Below, piece by piece: positions 20,601 through 31,342 of a stretch of DNA of 64,000 nucleotides (its first letter is position 1; each line of letters starts with the position of its first letter). The translations under genes and the position numbers were made by a program. Source of the stretch: Paulinella micropora (Eukaryota > Cercozoa > Imbricatea > Euglyphida > Paulinellidae); assembly GCA_019918135.1 (NCBI GenBank), contig WBZZ01005857.1:112099-176098 (forward strand). The letters run 5' to 3'. Under the pieces are notes generated by a model that was not told where the DNA came from, made no database searches, and saw nothing but the letters and a program-made list of their open reading frames with translations.

Positions 20601-20778
20601 ACTCAGTCCAGAACGGCGCATACGCTAAGACTGCCTCTAGAGGAGGCCGTGCGGGTTTGAACTTCTTCTCTCGGGCTTTTTCCTCTCGGGGCCTGCCCGC
20701 TGGCGCAGCACGCAGGGATAGCTCGGGGGCCCATGCTGTCTGGTCCCAGAGAGTGCGCCGCCTCATTGGAGAAGTCAC

Positions 20779-22021
20779 TCTTTGGATGACTTAGACGGAG
20801 TTTGTGGTAGATGCAGGGCCCATAAAGCCAAGGGCAGGGCCATGCCTGTACCTGGTCACAAAGTGAATACTTTGATTTGTGGCTTTATAGGGGGAAGCAA
20901 AGCTACGTAAACTTTTTGGGGGGGGGCCGCAGGGGGGGGGGGGGGGGGGCGCCCCCCCCTTTTCGAGAAGAAGGGAGAGAGAAAGGAGGCGAGGAAAGAT
21001 GGGGGGGGGGGAATGCCCCCCCCCCCCACTTTTTTTTCTCCCCTCCCACTTGAGCCCCCTGAGCCCGGGGGGCTCAAAGAACAAGGGGAAAGGAGAGGGA
21101 AGGGCGCAGAAGCTACAACAAAAAAATAAATACATGAAACGTCTCCACTAAGCACCCCCCCCTTCCCCTTCCCTCTTAATCTCCTAGTTTTCAGTGCAAA
21201 GTGCACGACTTTGTCGAGCTTTAATTCAGCGTATTGTATACTTTCTTCGCGTGCCCCTGCTCTTCCCCTTCCCGCTCCCGCTCCCCGTTCTCAGTGCCAA
21301 GTGTAAGACTTTGTCGAGCTTTTAATAAAAAAATTTCTCTTTTTTTTTGCGCAAATGACAAGTTTTTCATATTCCCCTCCCCCCCCCTTTGGGGAGAAGA
21401 GGGAGCGGGAAGAGAAGGGGGAGGGGGGGAGAACGGGGGAGTAGGGAAAGCGGGGGAATGAAAGGGGAAGGGGAAAATAAGGGGGGAGCGGGTGCCTCCC
21501 TCCCCCCTCCTTCCCTTCCCTTTTCCCCTTGCGCCTTCCCCGTACGTTTCTTTGCGAACTGAACTTTTTCTTTTTCCCGTTTCTCGAATGAAACTTGTCG
21601 CCAAATTTGCTTGTGTATGTTTCCCCGGAAAAACTACCGGCCGCTCCGGTCTCTTTCCTCGGGGTAACCTATGTCTTCCCGTGGAAAAAACGCGCGCCAA
21701 AGTACTTTTTTTGTTGTTGCGCAAATGACAAGTTTTTCATATCCCCCCCTCCTTTCTCCTTCGAAGAGAGAACGGGGAGTAGAAGAGAGAAGGGGAGGGG
21801 GGAGACGGGAGGGGGAGTGGGGGAGAGAAAGGGGAAGGGGCTCCCCCTCCTCCTTCCCCTTCCCCTTCCCTTTCATCTCCCCCGGCGCCTTCCTCAAACA
21901 TTTCTTTGCGAACTGGACTTTTTCTCTTTCCCGTTTCTCGAATGAAATTTGTCGCCAATTTACCTTATGTGTGTTTCCCCGGAAAACCTCTAAGAGAATT
22001 AACATTTCATTAGGGAGGAAG
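20779..22021. repeat. Intergenic repeats and promoter-like modules
   Basis: Contains C/G runs, the hairpin gagcccggggggctcaa (21061-21077), and two direct copies of a module: ccttcccc, tttctttgcgaactg, cccgtttctcgaatgaa, tgtcgccaa, then tgtttccccggaaaa, at about 21535-21635 and 21885-21985. The second copy ends 37 bases before the F-box gene start and may be its promoter. No gene is supported. Confidence 0.55.
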
Positions 22022-23278
22022 ATGCGCCCGTGCAAGCGCCAGTGCACTGTTGCCCCTAGCGCCCTCAACGATTGGCAAGAAGTTTTCTTCTCGCACGGAG
22101 CAGGGCTGCTGGCGAAACAGGACCTGGTCTCCTTGCTGCGGACATCAAAAGCCTGGAAACAGCAGCTAGATGTGTACCTGCTGCCTCAGCTGTGGCTGGC
22201 CCTAGCCCTCAACGACGCAACTTCTACAGTCGACCTGCCCGAGAACATCTTAGCAGCTGCCGAGGAGCTGGTTGTTTACCCCCAGCTCTGCACGTCACTC
22301 ACGCTCAACTATAGCCGAAACCGTCTGCCCATACAGGTTCCTATTCTCCCGCGGAAGCGGTGCTTGTTGCAGCTAGCTCTTCGCTGGTTTCGCCACGTCA
22401 CGCACCTGTCCCTGGAGTGTGACGCGTACGCGGCCGCCGAGCTTTTGAGGGTTTGGACAGAATGTGGCGCGAGCCAGCTGGTGGCCTTATTCCTCACGCT
22501 CGAAAATGAGTATGAGCTAGAAGAGTGTGCATTCGATATCAGGCCGCCGCTCGAAGAGGCGCTACGCCACAGTCTGCCTGGTGTACAAGAACTGCGTCTA
22601 GAGTCGATGTACTTTGGGCCGCGCGGAGTGAGCGCGCTGTGGCCGCAGCCGGACCCCGTGCCGCCGTTGCGGTGCCTGCAACTAGTCGACTGCGGCGGCC
22701 CTCGGTTGTGGGGCAGGGGCTTTGAACTGTTGGCCCCGACGCTCGAGGTGTGCGAAGTTTTAGGGAGTTCCGAGGCCATCCTCTACGTCACGGACGCGGA
22801 GGATGGCCTGGTGCTACCTGTAGGGCCGCGGCCGGTACGTTGGCCGCGGCTGCGGCGCGTGGTTGCGGGATGTGGCATGCAACCACAAGACCTGATTGAG
22901 GTGATGCAAAAGCTCGCAACCGAGGAGGACGCGGGCGGGCTCGACTGGGACCGCGCTTGCATCCCGGCGCTACAATCCTATGTCCTCAGCCTGAGCGTTT
23001 GTATGAACATGACATCCCAGCGGCCGAACTTTGAATACACCGGGCGGTGGGAGCGTGGCGCCCTGGAGCAGCTGCACCGGACGCTCCTTCCGCTTGGGGG
23101 CGCTTCACCTTCTTTTTTAGAGCTACGGCTGTACGACCTCGATCTGTGGGACCAGCCGAGCGCCGCCGACCTGGACGCCCTGCGGCTGCTGGCGCCCGTG
23201 CACCTGATGCTGGTCGACCGCGGCCCTCCCTGGCACTCGCAGGACTGGCCGGCCGGCGCCGTGCTGGCGCAGCTCTGA
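22022..23278 (+). CDS. F-box/LRR-like protein
   Basis: An intact frame of 418 residues starts at ATG 22022; the upstream extension of the frame is repeat sequence and is excluded. Residues about 14-55 (LNDWQEVFFSHGAGLLAKQD through SKAWKQQLD) fit an F-box, with a hydrophobic helix pair and a Trp before the LRR-like body. Irregular leucine-rich segments follow (VTHLSLECDAYAAAELLRVW, LPGVQELRLESMYFGPRGVS). F-box proteins recruit substrates to SCF ubiquitin ligases, and giant viruses of amoebae and algae often carry many of them. The 3' end of this gene was duplicated to 29964-30280. A promoter-like module ends just before the start. The F-box call is by pattern only. Confidence 0.65.
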   Translation: MRPCKRQCTVAPSALNDWQEVFFSHGAGLLAKQDLVSLLRTSKAWKQQLDVYLLPQLWLALALNDATSTVDLPENILAAAEELVVYPQLCTSLTLNYSRNRLPIQVPILPRKRCLLQLALRWFRHVTHLSLECDAYAAAELLRVWTECGASQLVALFLTLENEYELEECAFDIRPPLEEALRHSLPGVQELRLESMYFGPRGVSALWPQPDPVPPLRCLQLVDCGGPRLWGRGFELLAPTLEVCEVLGSSEAILYVTDAEDGLVLPVGPRPVRWPRLRRVVAGCGMQPQDLIEVMQKLATEEDAGGLDWDRACIPALQSYVLSLSVCMNMTSQRPNFEYTGRWERGALEQLHRTLLPLGGASPSFLELRLYDLDLWDQPSAADLDALRLLAPVHLMLVDRGPPWHSQDWPAGAVLAQL

Positions 23279-23379
23279 GGCAGCATATCTCCGCCGACGC
23301 TGGGGCTCGCGCCAACGTCGGCCGCGCCGCCCCGCCTGAGTTGTCGCCCGAGCTCTGGACATTCTTGCTCTGCTCTGGC

Positions 23380-23847
23380 ATGTTGGGCGACGCGGTGCGT
23401 TCCGAGCGGCCCCTCTTGATCCTCACTAATAGGCAGTGCCCGTTTGACTTGTGGCCCTACGCGCGTCCGTGGTTCCAGGGCAACGACACGCGGCGCGGGC
23501 TGGCTGGCTACGTGGCCATGCTATTTGATCGCGTCAAGGCGGCCGCCTACAAGGGTTCCTTGCACCCCCCCGTGGAACAAGCTGGTTCTGGAGCTCAAAG
23601 AAACCCTGGCGGCTCTCAGGAGCGACCCATACAGCCAAAATCCGTTGAGTGACATTTCCGGCTATGTACTTCAAGATACGGAACCCCGCTTCGTTTGGGG
23701 ATCTTGTGCCAAGAGCTGGCCCTCCGCGTGGACGTGGGCTTGTCAACACGCTATAGCTACGCTTGTTGGAAGGAGATGCGCTCGCAGCTGCTAGTTCCTT
23801 TAGTAGAAATGACAAGGGCAGAAACCCCTTGTCCCTGCCAAGTGTAA
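23380..23847 (+). pseudogene. Frameshifted gene downstream of the F-box gene (unknown function)
   Basis: A frame from ATG 23380 reads RQCPFDLWPYARPWFQGNDT and changes at a C7 run near 23568. It continues with WNKLVLELKETLAALRSDPY and changes again near 23684 to a frame ending in TAA at 23845-23847. The duplicate at 30340-30719 keeps the third frame open (LVILCQELALRVDVGLSTRY), which supports this reconstruction. No domain is recognised. It may have been the C-terminal part of a longer relative of the F-box gene. Confidence 0.5.
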
Positions 23848-23929
23848 TACTTTGTCGAACTTTTAATTAAAAAAAAAATATTCTCTTTTTTTTTGCACTC
23901 TCTCGCGGCGCGTGATATAGTCGAATTTC

Positions 23930-24480
23930 GGAAGTGATGTGGCTAGAAAAAGACATTTCTGCCGGAAAACCCGGAAGCACTGCCTTTTTCGGGCCCTCTT
24001 TCTCTCGCAAATTTGCGGGTTTCCGCAAAATCCATGCGTTTTGCGGCAGATCTGCGTGTTCCCCGCAAAAACCGAGTGTTTTGGCCGTAAATTTACAGCC
24101 TTCCCGCAAAACCCGGACGTTTCCCAGTGAATCCGTCTGTTTTTCCGAATCCGACGGATTCGGAAAGGGCGGATAAAAATATTTTTTTAGGCACCAACCC
24201 CCCCCCCCTTTCCCCCAGGGAGAGGGGCGGGGAGGGGGGAGAGCAAAGAAAGAGAACAAATTGTACGTTGCCAGCCAATCCGGACGTTTCCTCCAATTTG
24301 CGCCGTCCCCCGCAAAACCCGTGTGTTTCGGCTGCAAAATTTTTAATGTGGCTTTCCTGCAGAACCCCAGAGTTTTCCGTAGAACCAGTCGTTTTTGCCG
24401 CAAATTTCCGGGTTCCCCGTAAAACCCGGGCGATTTCCAGTGAATCTGAATTTTTCCCAAGAGTTTTAAATTTTTTGGCA
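23930..24480. repeat. Dispersed 'cgcaaaacccgg' repeat, type A copy 1
   Basis: Built of 35-50 bp sub-units such as 'tttccgcaaaatccatgcgt' and 'cccgcaaaacccggacgttt'. The perfect palindrome tttccgaatccgacggattc (24147-24171) is followed by ataaaaatatttttttaggc. Copies 2-4 lie near 26520, 30810 and 35540. Confidence 0.75.
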
Positions 24481-24567
24481 ATACCCCTTTCCTTCTTCTC
24501 AGACAGGATTTTTTTTGTTTTCTCTCTTCCCTTCCCTAAGCAAAGAAAAAGCAGGAAGGATTGTTTA

Positions 24568-25899
24568 TTAGTCCTGTGGTACAAAAGGGTCCGCTTGCCA
24601 CCCCCCTAAAGGGTCCTGCCACTCGGGCCTGCGAGTTCCTTGGGGGGTGTAATATTTCAAGAAACCACGTCTATAGTTTTCGACCATGAGCTCTTGTTCG
24701 TGTGAGGGAATGCTCGGATCTGGCGGCGTTGGCTCGGGCACGACTTGGTTGAGAAAATCGAGGGCGCTTCTAAAATCTACGACGCTTTCGTAGACTCGGC
24801 GTCCATTGCTGTCAACAACCCCAAAGTACCTGTCGTGAGCTAGCCCGCGCACGCGCAGAGTAAAATAAACAATCTGGCGTCGTCCCCAATGCACAAGCCG
24901 ACAAAAGTCGGGGCCTCGGTTGCTGTCGCTGCTGCTGCTGCCGCTTCCGTCTCTGCTGGCGGCTGCGTCGGTGCCTTGTCTAGCGCTCGGCAGCGCGCAG
25001 AGACTGAGCCTGCCTGTGAGGGCTTGCAGATCTGAGTTGGCCTGTTTAAGTCGCTCAATCTCTAGTCGCAGGGCCGCCAGCTCTGGCACCCCGTCTTCGC
25101 GTTGGGACTCAACCTCACGCACCCGCTTTTCCAGCTGCTCGCATTTGCTTCGCCACTCCTCGCACGCGTTTTGGGTCTGCTCGCCCGCCTGCTGGCAGGC
25201 CTGCAGCTGACGCTGCGCCGCTAGCGCGGCCTGCCTCAGTTCGTTCTCTGCTTCGACCTTGCCCCGAGCTAGCTGCGCTGCTTCTTCGCGCAGTTTTGCC
25301 ACGCTGGCTTGCAGCTGCGCGAGCTCTTGTTGCCAACGCAGCTCCTGCCCTACAAGCCTAAGATTGGAGTCTACCTCCTGCTGCAACCGCAAGCGCAGCG
25401 CTTCGTTTTTTTGGCGCAGCTCGGAGTTCGAGGCAGAGCTTTCTTGCAAGCGTACGTTTTCCGCCACCAGGACCTCGTTCCGCTGCTGTAGCCCCGCCGC
25501 CGCCGCCAAGCAGTCCGACAGTTCCCGAGCAAGTTCCTCGAGCTTGGCCTCCAGGGCGGATTTTGCAACAGACAGCGCCTCCCTGTCTGCGTTCTGTTGA
25601 GTTATGTGCTGAACCTTCTGAGCTAGTCGCAAATTGGCTGCCAACAGCTCTGCCTGCCTTGTCCTGAGTGCTGCGTTTTCCTGGCGCAGAATCTCGCATG
25701 CCCGCTGGCTCGAGAGCCGCTCCTGCTCCAACCTTTCGCGACCCAAGTCTTGGCTACCAAGCGCCACTTTTCTGAGGAGCTCAGTGCTGGCAGTCAGGTT
25801 CTGATCCACGAACGAGTTGGCCAGCTGCAAGTCAGGCACGGGCGATGCAGGGCCTGCCTCACGGCGCAGCCGCCGCTGCTGCTGCTCTTTTGGCATCAT
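24568..25899 (-). CDS. Long coiled-coil protein of unknown function
   Basis: An intact frame runs from ATG 25899 to the TAA at 24568, 443 residues. Residues about 45-300 form an almost continuous coiled coil rich in Gln, Leu, Ala and Glu (for example AALRTRQAELLAANLRLAQK and ELRWQQELAQLQASVAKLRE). A Ser/Asp spacer follows (SGSSSSDSN). The C-terminus looks globular (WGRRQIVYFTLRVRGLAHDR, VVDFRSALDFLNQVV). The architecture suggests a structural or tethering protein. I recognise no family. The frame is free of homopolymer breaks, unlike most neighbours, so it may be young or under selection. Confidence 0.6.
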   Translation of the reverse strand: MMPKEQQQRRLRREAGPASPVPDLQLANSFVDQNLTASTELLRKVALGSQDLGRERLEQERLSSQRACEILRQENAALRTRQAELLAANLRLAQKVQHITQQNADREALSVAKSALEAKLEELARELSDCLAAAAGLQQRNEVLVAENVRLQESSASNSELRQKNEALRLRLQQEVDSNLRLVGQELRWQQELAQLQASVAKLREEAAQLARGKVEAENELRQAALAAQRQLQACQQAGEQTQNACEEWRSKCEQLEKRVREVESQREDGVPELAALRLEIERLKQANSDLQALTGRLSLCALPSARQGTDAAASRDGSGSSSSDSNRGPDFCRLVHWGRRQIVYFTLRVRGLAHDRYFGVVDSNGRRVYESVVDFRSALDFLNQVVPEPTPPDPSIPSHEQELMVENYRRGFLKYYTPQGTRRPEWQDPLGGWQADPFVPQD

Positions 25900-26515
25900 T
25901 ACTCTTTTACCTTGCCCAACAAAACACAAAAAAACCTGTCACAAAGGAGGACGAGAGGCGCGCCAAGAAAGTGTAAGATTTTTTTAATAAAGCTCGACGG
26001 TCTTACATTTGGCACTGAGGACTAAGAGAGGGAGAGGGGCGCTCCCCTCCCATTGGCAATGCCTTGACAAAATTTGTCGCCAAATAATCCTAGCAAGGAT
26101 CGTGCCCTTGACTTTATTACTTGTCAAGCTCTTTTAATCAAGAACAGAAAACCCGCCCCCCCGCACTTCAATCGCTCGGGGGCACGGCAGTGTCTGGGCC
26201 CCGAGGCGGGGCGCAGGCTGGGCAGCCGGCCACGCTCTGTAAAATTGCTGCTCTTCCCGCTGGCGCTAGCTGTAATTAGCAAAAACCCGGACGAGGCGCG
26301 TCGAAAAGCTTGCCTCTACCTGAGGCCAACACAAATTGCACCATAGGCTCTACCTGCATCTTCGCATCTATGGCCATGAGCAGAAAACCTACTTCCTACT
26401 GTGCGGGATTCACCAACTTTTCCTGTCGCACGAGTTCTGTGCCCTTGTTTGATTGTAACGACGACGAAAGCTTGCTGTGCTCCAAAAACACAAACTTCTG
26501 GGTGCTGCTCTCCAA
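25900..26515. other. Intergenic, possible small gene remnant
   Basis: A copy of the 'cgacggtcttacatttggca' repeat unit (25995-26035) is followed by about 350 bases without long homopolymers. These read as several short frames in different phases (for example KLLLFPLALAVISKNPDE). This could be a decayed gene, but no frame is convincing. Confidence 0.25.
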
Positions 26516-26519
26516 GGGC

Positions 26520-27000
26520 CGCGCGGGTTTTCGCAAAATCTATGCGTTTTTTGCGGTAGATCTGCATGTTCCCGCAAAAGCCGAGTGTTTTGGCCGCAAA
26601 TTTGCAGCCTTCCCGCAAAGCCCGGACGTTTTCCAGTGAATCCGTCTGCTTTTCCGAATCCGTCGGATTCGGAAAGGGCTGATAGAAATATTTTTTTAGG
26701 CACCAACCCCCCCCCCCCCCCCTCCTCTTTCCCTCAGGGAGAGGGGCGGGGAGGGGAAGAGAGGGCAAAAAAAGAGAACAAATTGTACGTTGCCCGCCAA
26801 TCCGGGCGTTTCCCCCAATTTGCGCGGTCTCCCGCAAAATCCGTGCGTTTTAGCCGCAAATTATGGCTTTCCTGCAGAACCCCAGAGTTTTCCGTAGAAC
26901 CCGTTGTTTTTGCTGCAAATTTCTGGGTTTCCCGTAAAACCCTGGTGATTTCCAGTGAATCTGAATTTTTCCCAAGTTTTAATTTTTTTGGTAAAATCCG
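26520..27000. repeat. Dispersed 'cgcaaaacccgg' repeat, type A copy 2
   Basis: Closely similar to 23930-24480 over most of its length, including the palindrome tttccgaatccgtcggattc near 26652 and the following C run. Confidence 0.75.
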
Positions 27001-27335
27001 TGAGTGTCCAGGCTGACCGTCGCCAGCAGGTTGTTGCAGCCGTCAAAACACTCCCCCTCATTTTTTCCAAGTGCGCCCGCCCAATACCAATTGGGTTCTA
27101 TTTATGGAGCAGCAGTGGACCATCACGGATTTTGCCCCAAAAATATATCAGCTACCTCGACGGAATTTGCCAAACGGTTTTGTGCAGGCCCCCCGCAGCG
27201 TGTTGAGATTTCGACACACACAAAAAAAACCTTTTTTAACACAACAAGAAAAAAAACCACCGGCTCTGTTTCCCCCCTCCTTCCCACCTCACCCCTCTCT
27301 CTCCCCCCCCCCCCCCCCCCCCGCGCGCGCCACAT
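27001..27335. other. Intergenic, no supported gene
   Basis: Mixed sequence with an A-rich stretch and a C run at 27305-27322 just before the 3' end of the next gene. Nothing coding is supported. Confidence 0.35.
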
Positions 27336-29479
27336 TTACGCTTCTTCGAGGCCGGGCTCGCTGCACTGCTCGACAGCGGCGGTCGGCACGGACGGTAGAG
27401 TCGGACGACAGACGCCCAGCGCAAAGAGCTCCGCGCTGCCGTCCTGGTTGCACGCGGTCATCTCGACTGGCTGCAGCTTCCAGTACGCGGGGGCCGACAG
27501 CAACGAGATCTCCACGCTGCGCTTTTCTCGCAGTGCTTGGGTTAGCCAGCGCTTGCAGTTGTCGGTTTGGCAGCCGCTGCACGGATCGGAAGTTTGTTCT
27601 CTGGCTGCCAGCTTTTCGGCGGCGCTGCGGATCGTCTGCGTCGGGTACGCACAGAACAAGCTCTGGTCACGCTGCAGGTACGTCGTCACCGTCCGCTGGC
27701 CGGAGGCCCTGCGCCACTTGCCGGGCAGCGCACCCTTGACCTTGCCCTCGGCCCCGCGCAGCTGGAAACCCAGCTCGTTCGCGTACAAGCGCGCGTAACA
27801 CACTGTCGGTTCGTTGGGCACCGCAGTCACGGTAGTCCTGGCGGCCACAGGCGCGCCGACGCGCTGCCCACACACCTTGGTGGTTGGCTGCGCGTGCTGT
27901 GCCAGTAACTGCCCCACGCTACCCGGCACTTCGGCCCGCGGGCCGTCCTCATCTGTACAAACTACCTGGCTCCAGCGACACAGCGCGTCCGCGAGGTAGT
28001 TCACCGGGCTGCTCTCGCTGTAGCGGCCCTCCTGTGGGTAGAAGGTAGCCGGGGCCACCGTCAGTGGCAGGTACAGCTGTCCGCTGCCCTTGTCCCGCAG
28101 CAGCCGCAGAGCAGTGGGTTCCGACAATGGCCACCCGAGCCCGGGCGTTAGGGTGCGGCAGAAATACGGCTTCTTCCTCGTTCGGTGCAAGCCCGGCAGC
28201 AGCGGGTACGCGGTCAGGCCAGGGATTCTAGGCCCGTTGGCACCCTGCAACAGAAAAGCGTCGCGTGCACGGGTCTGCGGCGCTACCAGCACGGGGCACA
28301 GTGCTACGGTCAGCGCCGGCAGCGCCAGCGAGAAGAAGTCCAGGACCGCGGTATTTGTCGATGGGATCGTGGCCCACAGCCGCGCGTACTGGTACAGCAC
28401 CGCCAGCCAGCGCTGGCGCGCTATGGCGGGGAGCCCCGCGTCGATGATCCGGTGGTGCAGCGCTGCTATTGGTTCCAGCAGCACGCCGAGGATGTTCCGG
28501 CGCTGGCCGTGGCTGACGGGGGCCTCCAACGCCGCCGCGGCCGCCTGCAGGCACACCGAAACCACGTACAGGGCCGAGTACACCGCGTGGCACTTCTGCA
28601 CGCCTTTACGCCACGCCCGCGGCAGCTCGTCCGACAGCTGCGGGAGAGCCACGGCCGCCCGTACGTCCTGCATCAGGCGCCGCAGCTGGCCCAAACTCTT
28701 ACACCTCAACAGCCCCTGGATGACGTGCTCGAAGTGTTGGTAGCGCGCCCGCGAGCCCTTGACTACCACATAAGCAATGTCGGTTGCTGCGCCCTTGTGC
28801 GTCGTCTTCCTCTTCTTCTTCTTCTTCTGCACAGGTTCTTCTTTTTTTTTTCTTCTTCTTTTTCTTCTTCTTCTTCTTCTTCTTCTTCTTCTTCTGCTTC
28901 TGCGGGCCCCGCCGCCGTCGTCGGCCCCGTACCAACGACTGGCTCCAGCCAACGGTCTAGCTCCCGCAACTCCCGGCACAGGCGCGGGTACACGTCCAGG
29001 AAGGCCAGCAGACCTATCAGCAGCGGGTCCCCCTCGCTGATTTCGTGGTCGGGCTCCATCGTGTGGTTGCGCTGCAGGCCTAGGACCAGCTGGTTGTACT
29101 CCCGGCCGTACTCGGAGTTGGTGTGGTGCAGCGCTTCTAGCGCCAGCGCCAGTTTCTGCAAGAACTTGTGGAAGTCGTAATGGTGGCTCACGACCGAAAT
29201 TTGGTAGGCACGCAACCTAGCTAGCACGCGCTCCATTGACTTGGCCTCCCCGAACACTTCCTCCGCCTCTTGTTGCGCGAGCCACTGCTGGAATTCGGGC
29301 TTCTCATGCAGGCGTTGCAGCAGCTCGCACGCCTTCGTCTGCCACAGGCCGACGGTGTCGGGGTGTGTGCGAGCCAGCGCGGCGTTTAATTGTTCCAGGT
29401 TCGTCACCAATTCACACAGCACACTCGAGCTCTCTGTATTTTCTGCCTCGTAGACGACGCGCGGTCCGGCAGACTGCAT
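27336..29479 (-). CDS. Large protein of unknown function, frameshifted in a Glu/Lys microsatellite
   Basis: Two minus-strand frames join across a (ctt)n tract at 28805-28895. The first starts at ATG 29479 (MQSAGPRVVYEAENTESSSV) and is helical up to the tract. The second continues after the tract with THKGAATDIAYVVVKGSRAR and runs to a stop at 27336. One base in the T10 run near 28848-28857 would join them into a protein of roughly 700 residues. The acidic-then-basic tract (poly-Glu, then poly-Lys) links two globular halves. The C-terminal half has several Cys and a CSGCQTDNCKRW motif that could bind metal. No family is recognised. Confidence 0.55.
28805..28895. repeat. (CTT)n microsatellite
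   Basis: An interrupted ctt repeat with a T10 run, encoding Glu/Lys tracts on the minus strand. It is the likely site of the frame change. Confidence 0.85.
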
Positions 29480-29696
29480 TGTCTCCCCTTCCAATTCCAG
29501 AGACAACAAAACTTGTCACATATCTCTCTGTCTCTGCCTGTCTCTCTCGTGGTGGCATGGCCCCCCCCCCCACACCCGCCTTTTCCCAACAGACCGGTCC
29601 CTCCCCCCTCTCTCCACGCAGCCACCTTTCTTCCTCCCTCTCCCCTCTGTTCTCTTTGGCGGTGGGGGAGCGGGACAAAGGGGAGAACAGAGGCGA
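29480..29696. other. Intergenic
   Basis: CT-rich sequence with a C run near 29561-29569. It leads into the third 18-bp array. No gene is seen. Confidence 0.35.
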
Positions 29697-29930
29697 CGAA
29701 AGTGAGAGGGGCGACGAAAGTGAGAGGGAAGGGGGAGGACGTCTTCCTCACGGCGGGCGTTGGGGGCGTCTGTGTGGGATTTTTTTTTTTGCGCAAGTAG
29801 AACTCGGCGCCAAATTGGCGCCTACGGTTTCTTTTCCGGGAAAACGAAGACGCACTGCCTTTGTTGACAGTATCATACGCCCTACCCCCGGGACGGCATT
29901 ATTTGGCGCCAAATGACCGGCTGTTCAGGA
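29697..29930. repeat. Third copy of the 18-bp array plus GGCGCC module
   Basis: Two to three 18-bp units and the block with 'gaggacgtcttcctcacggc' are followed by CTCGGCGCCAAA near 29804 and TTTGGCGCCAAA at 29902-29913. The spacing of about 98 bp between the two palindromes is the same as in the copy at 13912/14010. Confidence 0.7.
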
Positions 29931-29963
29931 GGCTAGCGGAGGAACCGGACGTTTTCGCGCGGA

Positions 29964-30719
29964 GAGGAGGACGCGGGCGGGCTCGACTGGGGACCGCGCT
30001 TGCACCCCGGCCCCCCGGGCCTATGTCCTTAGCCTGAGCGTTTGTATGAACATTGTTGCATCCCAGCGGCCGAACTTTGAATACACCGGAAGGTGGGAGC
30101 GTGGCGCCCTGGAGCAGCTGCACCGGACGCTCCTGCCGCTTGGGGGCGCTTCACCTCCTTTATTAGAGTTACAGCTGTGTACGACCCTCGATCTGTGGGA
30201 CCAGCCGAGCGCCGCCGACCTGGACGCCCTGTGGCTGCTGGCGCCCGTGCACCTGACGCTGGTCGACCGCGGGCCGCCCTGGGGCTCGCGCCAACGTCGG
30301 CCGCGCCGCCCCGCCTGCCCGAGCTCTGGACATTCTTGGTCTGCTCTGGCATGTTGGGCGACGCGGTGCGTTCCGAGCGGCCCCTCTCGATCCTCACCAA
30401 TAGGCAGTGCCCGTTTGACTTGTGGCCCTACGCGCGCCCGTGGTTCCAGGGCAACGACACGCGGCACGGGCTGGCTGGCTACGTGGCCATGCTATTTGAT
30501 CGCGTCGAGGCGGCCGCCTACAAGGGTTCCGGCTATGTACTTCAAGATACGGAAACCCCGCTTCGTTTGGTGATCTTGTGCCAAGAGCTGGCCCTCCGCG
30601 TGGACGTGGGCTTGTCAACACGCTATAGCTACGCTTGTTGGAAGGAGATGCGCTCGCAGCTGCTAGTTCCTTTAGTAGAAATGACAAGGGCAGAAACCCC
30701 TTGTCCCTGCCAAGTGTAA
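29964..30719 (+). pseudogene. Duplicated 3' part of the F-box gene and its downstream gene
   Basis: The DNA matches 22923-23847 with high identity. It starts abruptly at 'gaggaggacgcgggcgggct' inside the F-box frame. Compared with the source copy it lacks about 60 bases around the F-box stop codon and about 110 bases near 30530; both deletions have short matching ends. The downstream gene ends in an open frame to 30719 (GYVLQDTETPLRLVILCQEL). It cannot encode the full F-box protein. Confidence 0.7.
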
Positions 30720-30809
30720 TACTTTGTCGAACTTTTAATAAAAAAATATTCTTTTTTTTTTACACTCTCTCGCGGGGCGTGATATAGTCGAATTTTGGAA
30801 GTGATGTGG

Positions 30810-31290
30810 TCATTTCTGCCGGAAAACCCGGGAGAACTGCCTTTTTCTGGCCCTCTTTCTCTCGCAAATTTGCGGGTTTCCGCAAAATCCATGCGTTCTG
30901 CGGCAGATCTGCATGTTTCCCCGCAAAAACCGGCTGTTTTGATCCCGAATTTTCAGCCTTTCCGCAAAACCTGGAAGTTTTCCAGTGACCGTCTGTTTTT
31001 CCGAATCCGTCGGATTCGGAAAGGGCGGATTAAAATATTTTTTAGTCACCAACCCCCCCCCCCCCACCCGCCCCTGTCCATGAAGGGGTGGGGGGGGGAG
31101 AGAAAGAAAACAAATTGTATAATGCCCGCCAACCCGGACGTTTCCCGCAATCTGCGCGGTCCCCCGCAAAACCCGTGCGTTTTGGCCACAAATTTGTGGC
31201 TTTCCCGCAGAACCCAGAAATTTTCCGTATAACCAGTTGTTTTGGCCGCCGATTTTCTGTTTTCCCCCAGCAGTTTTAATTTTTTTTTGG
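30810..31290. repeat. Dispersed 'cgcaaaacccgg' repeat, type A copy 3
   Basis: Follows the duplicated gene just as copy 1 follows the original, so it is part of the same segmental duplication. It carries the palindrome tttccgaatccgtcggattc near 31000. Confidence 0.75.
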
Positions 31291-31342
31291 CAAAGTCCGT
31301 GATTTCGCAGCGGTTTTGTTTTGGAATTTTTTATTCAAGAGA

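Larger units (their letters stand above)
19285..20778 (-). pseudogene. TnpB/Fanzor-like RNA-guided nuclease gene, interrupted by four hairpin elements
   Basis: In gene order, the N-terminus opens at 20778. A TnpB-type first strand motif follows (FTCRIYPKTKDKEVRRDWL, about 20376-20320), then a Lys/Glu-rich linker. The characteristic helix VPYDIREVAIRDLQAARAS lies near 19930-19880, the RuvC-I motif VVSIDPGVRSFLTMY near 19680-19630, and the C-terminal Zn/RuvC-III part YSCQWCALQHGRDMNASRNI before the stop at 19285. TnpB and its eukaryotic and giant-viral relatives (Fanzor) are RNA-guided DNA nucleases. Here the segment that should hold the RuvC-II glutamate and the first CxxC pair, normally about 100 residues, is missing between SKKRNRWRR and WRDIKAAK. 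A hairpin element sits at that deletion. Three other hairpins shift the frame, so the gene looks dead. Fragments at 250-400 and 42403-42540 show that it once multiplied. Confidence 0.75.

Noticed and set aside
21671-22021. Upstream extension of the F-box frame by 117 residues
   Set aside because: The extension is translated promoter-like repeat and purine-rich sequence also found elsewhere without a gene. ATG 22022 is the sensible start.
28185-29180. A 331-residue + strand frame opposite the Glu/Lys-tract protein
   Set aside because: Gln/Arg-rich shadow with a poly-Ser tract from the microsatellite; the minus strand has the balanced composition.
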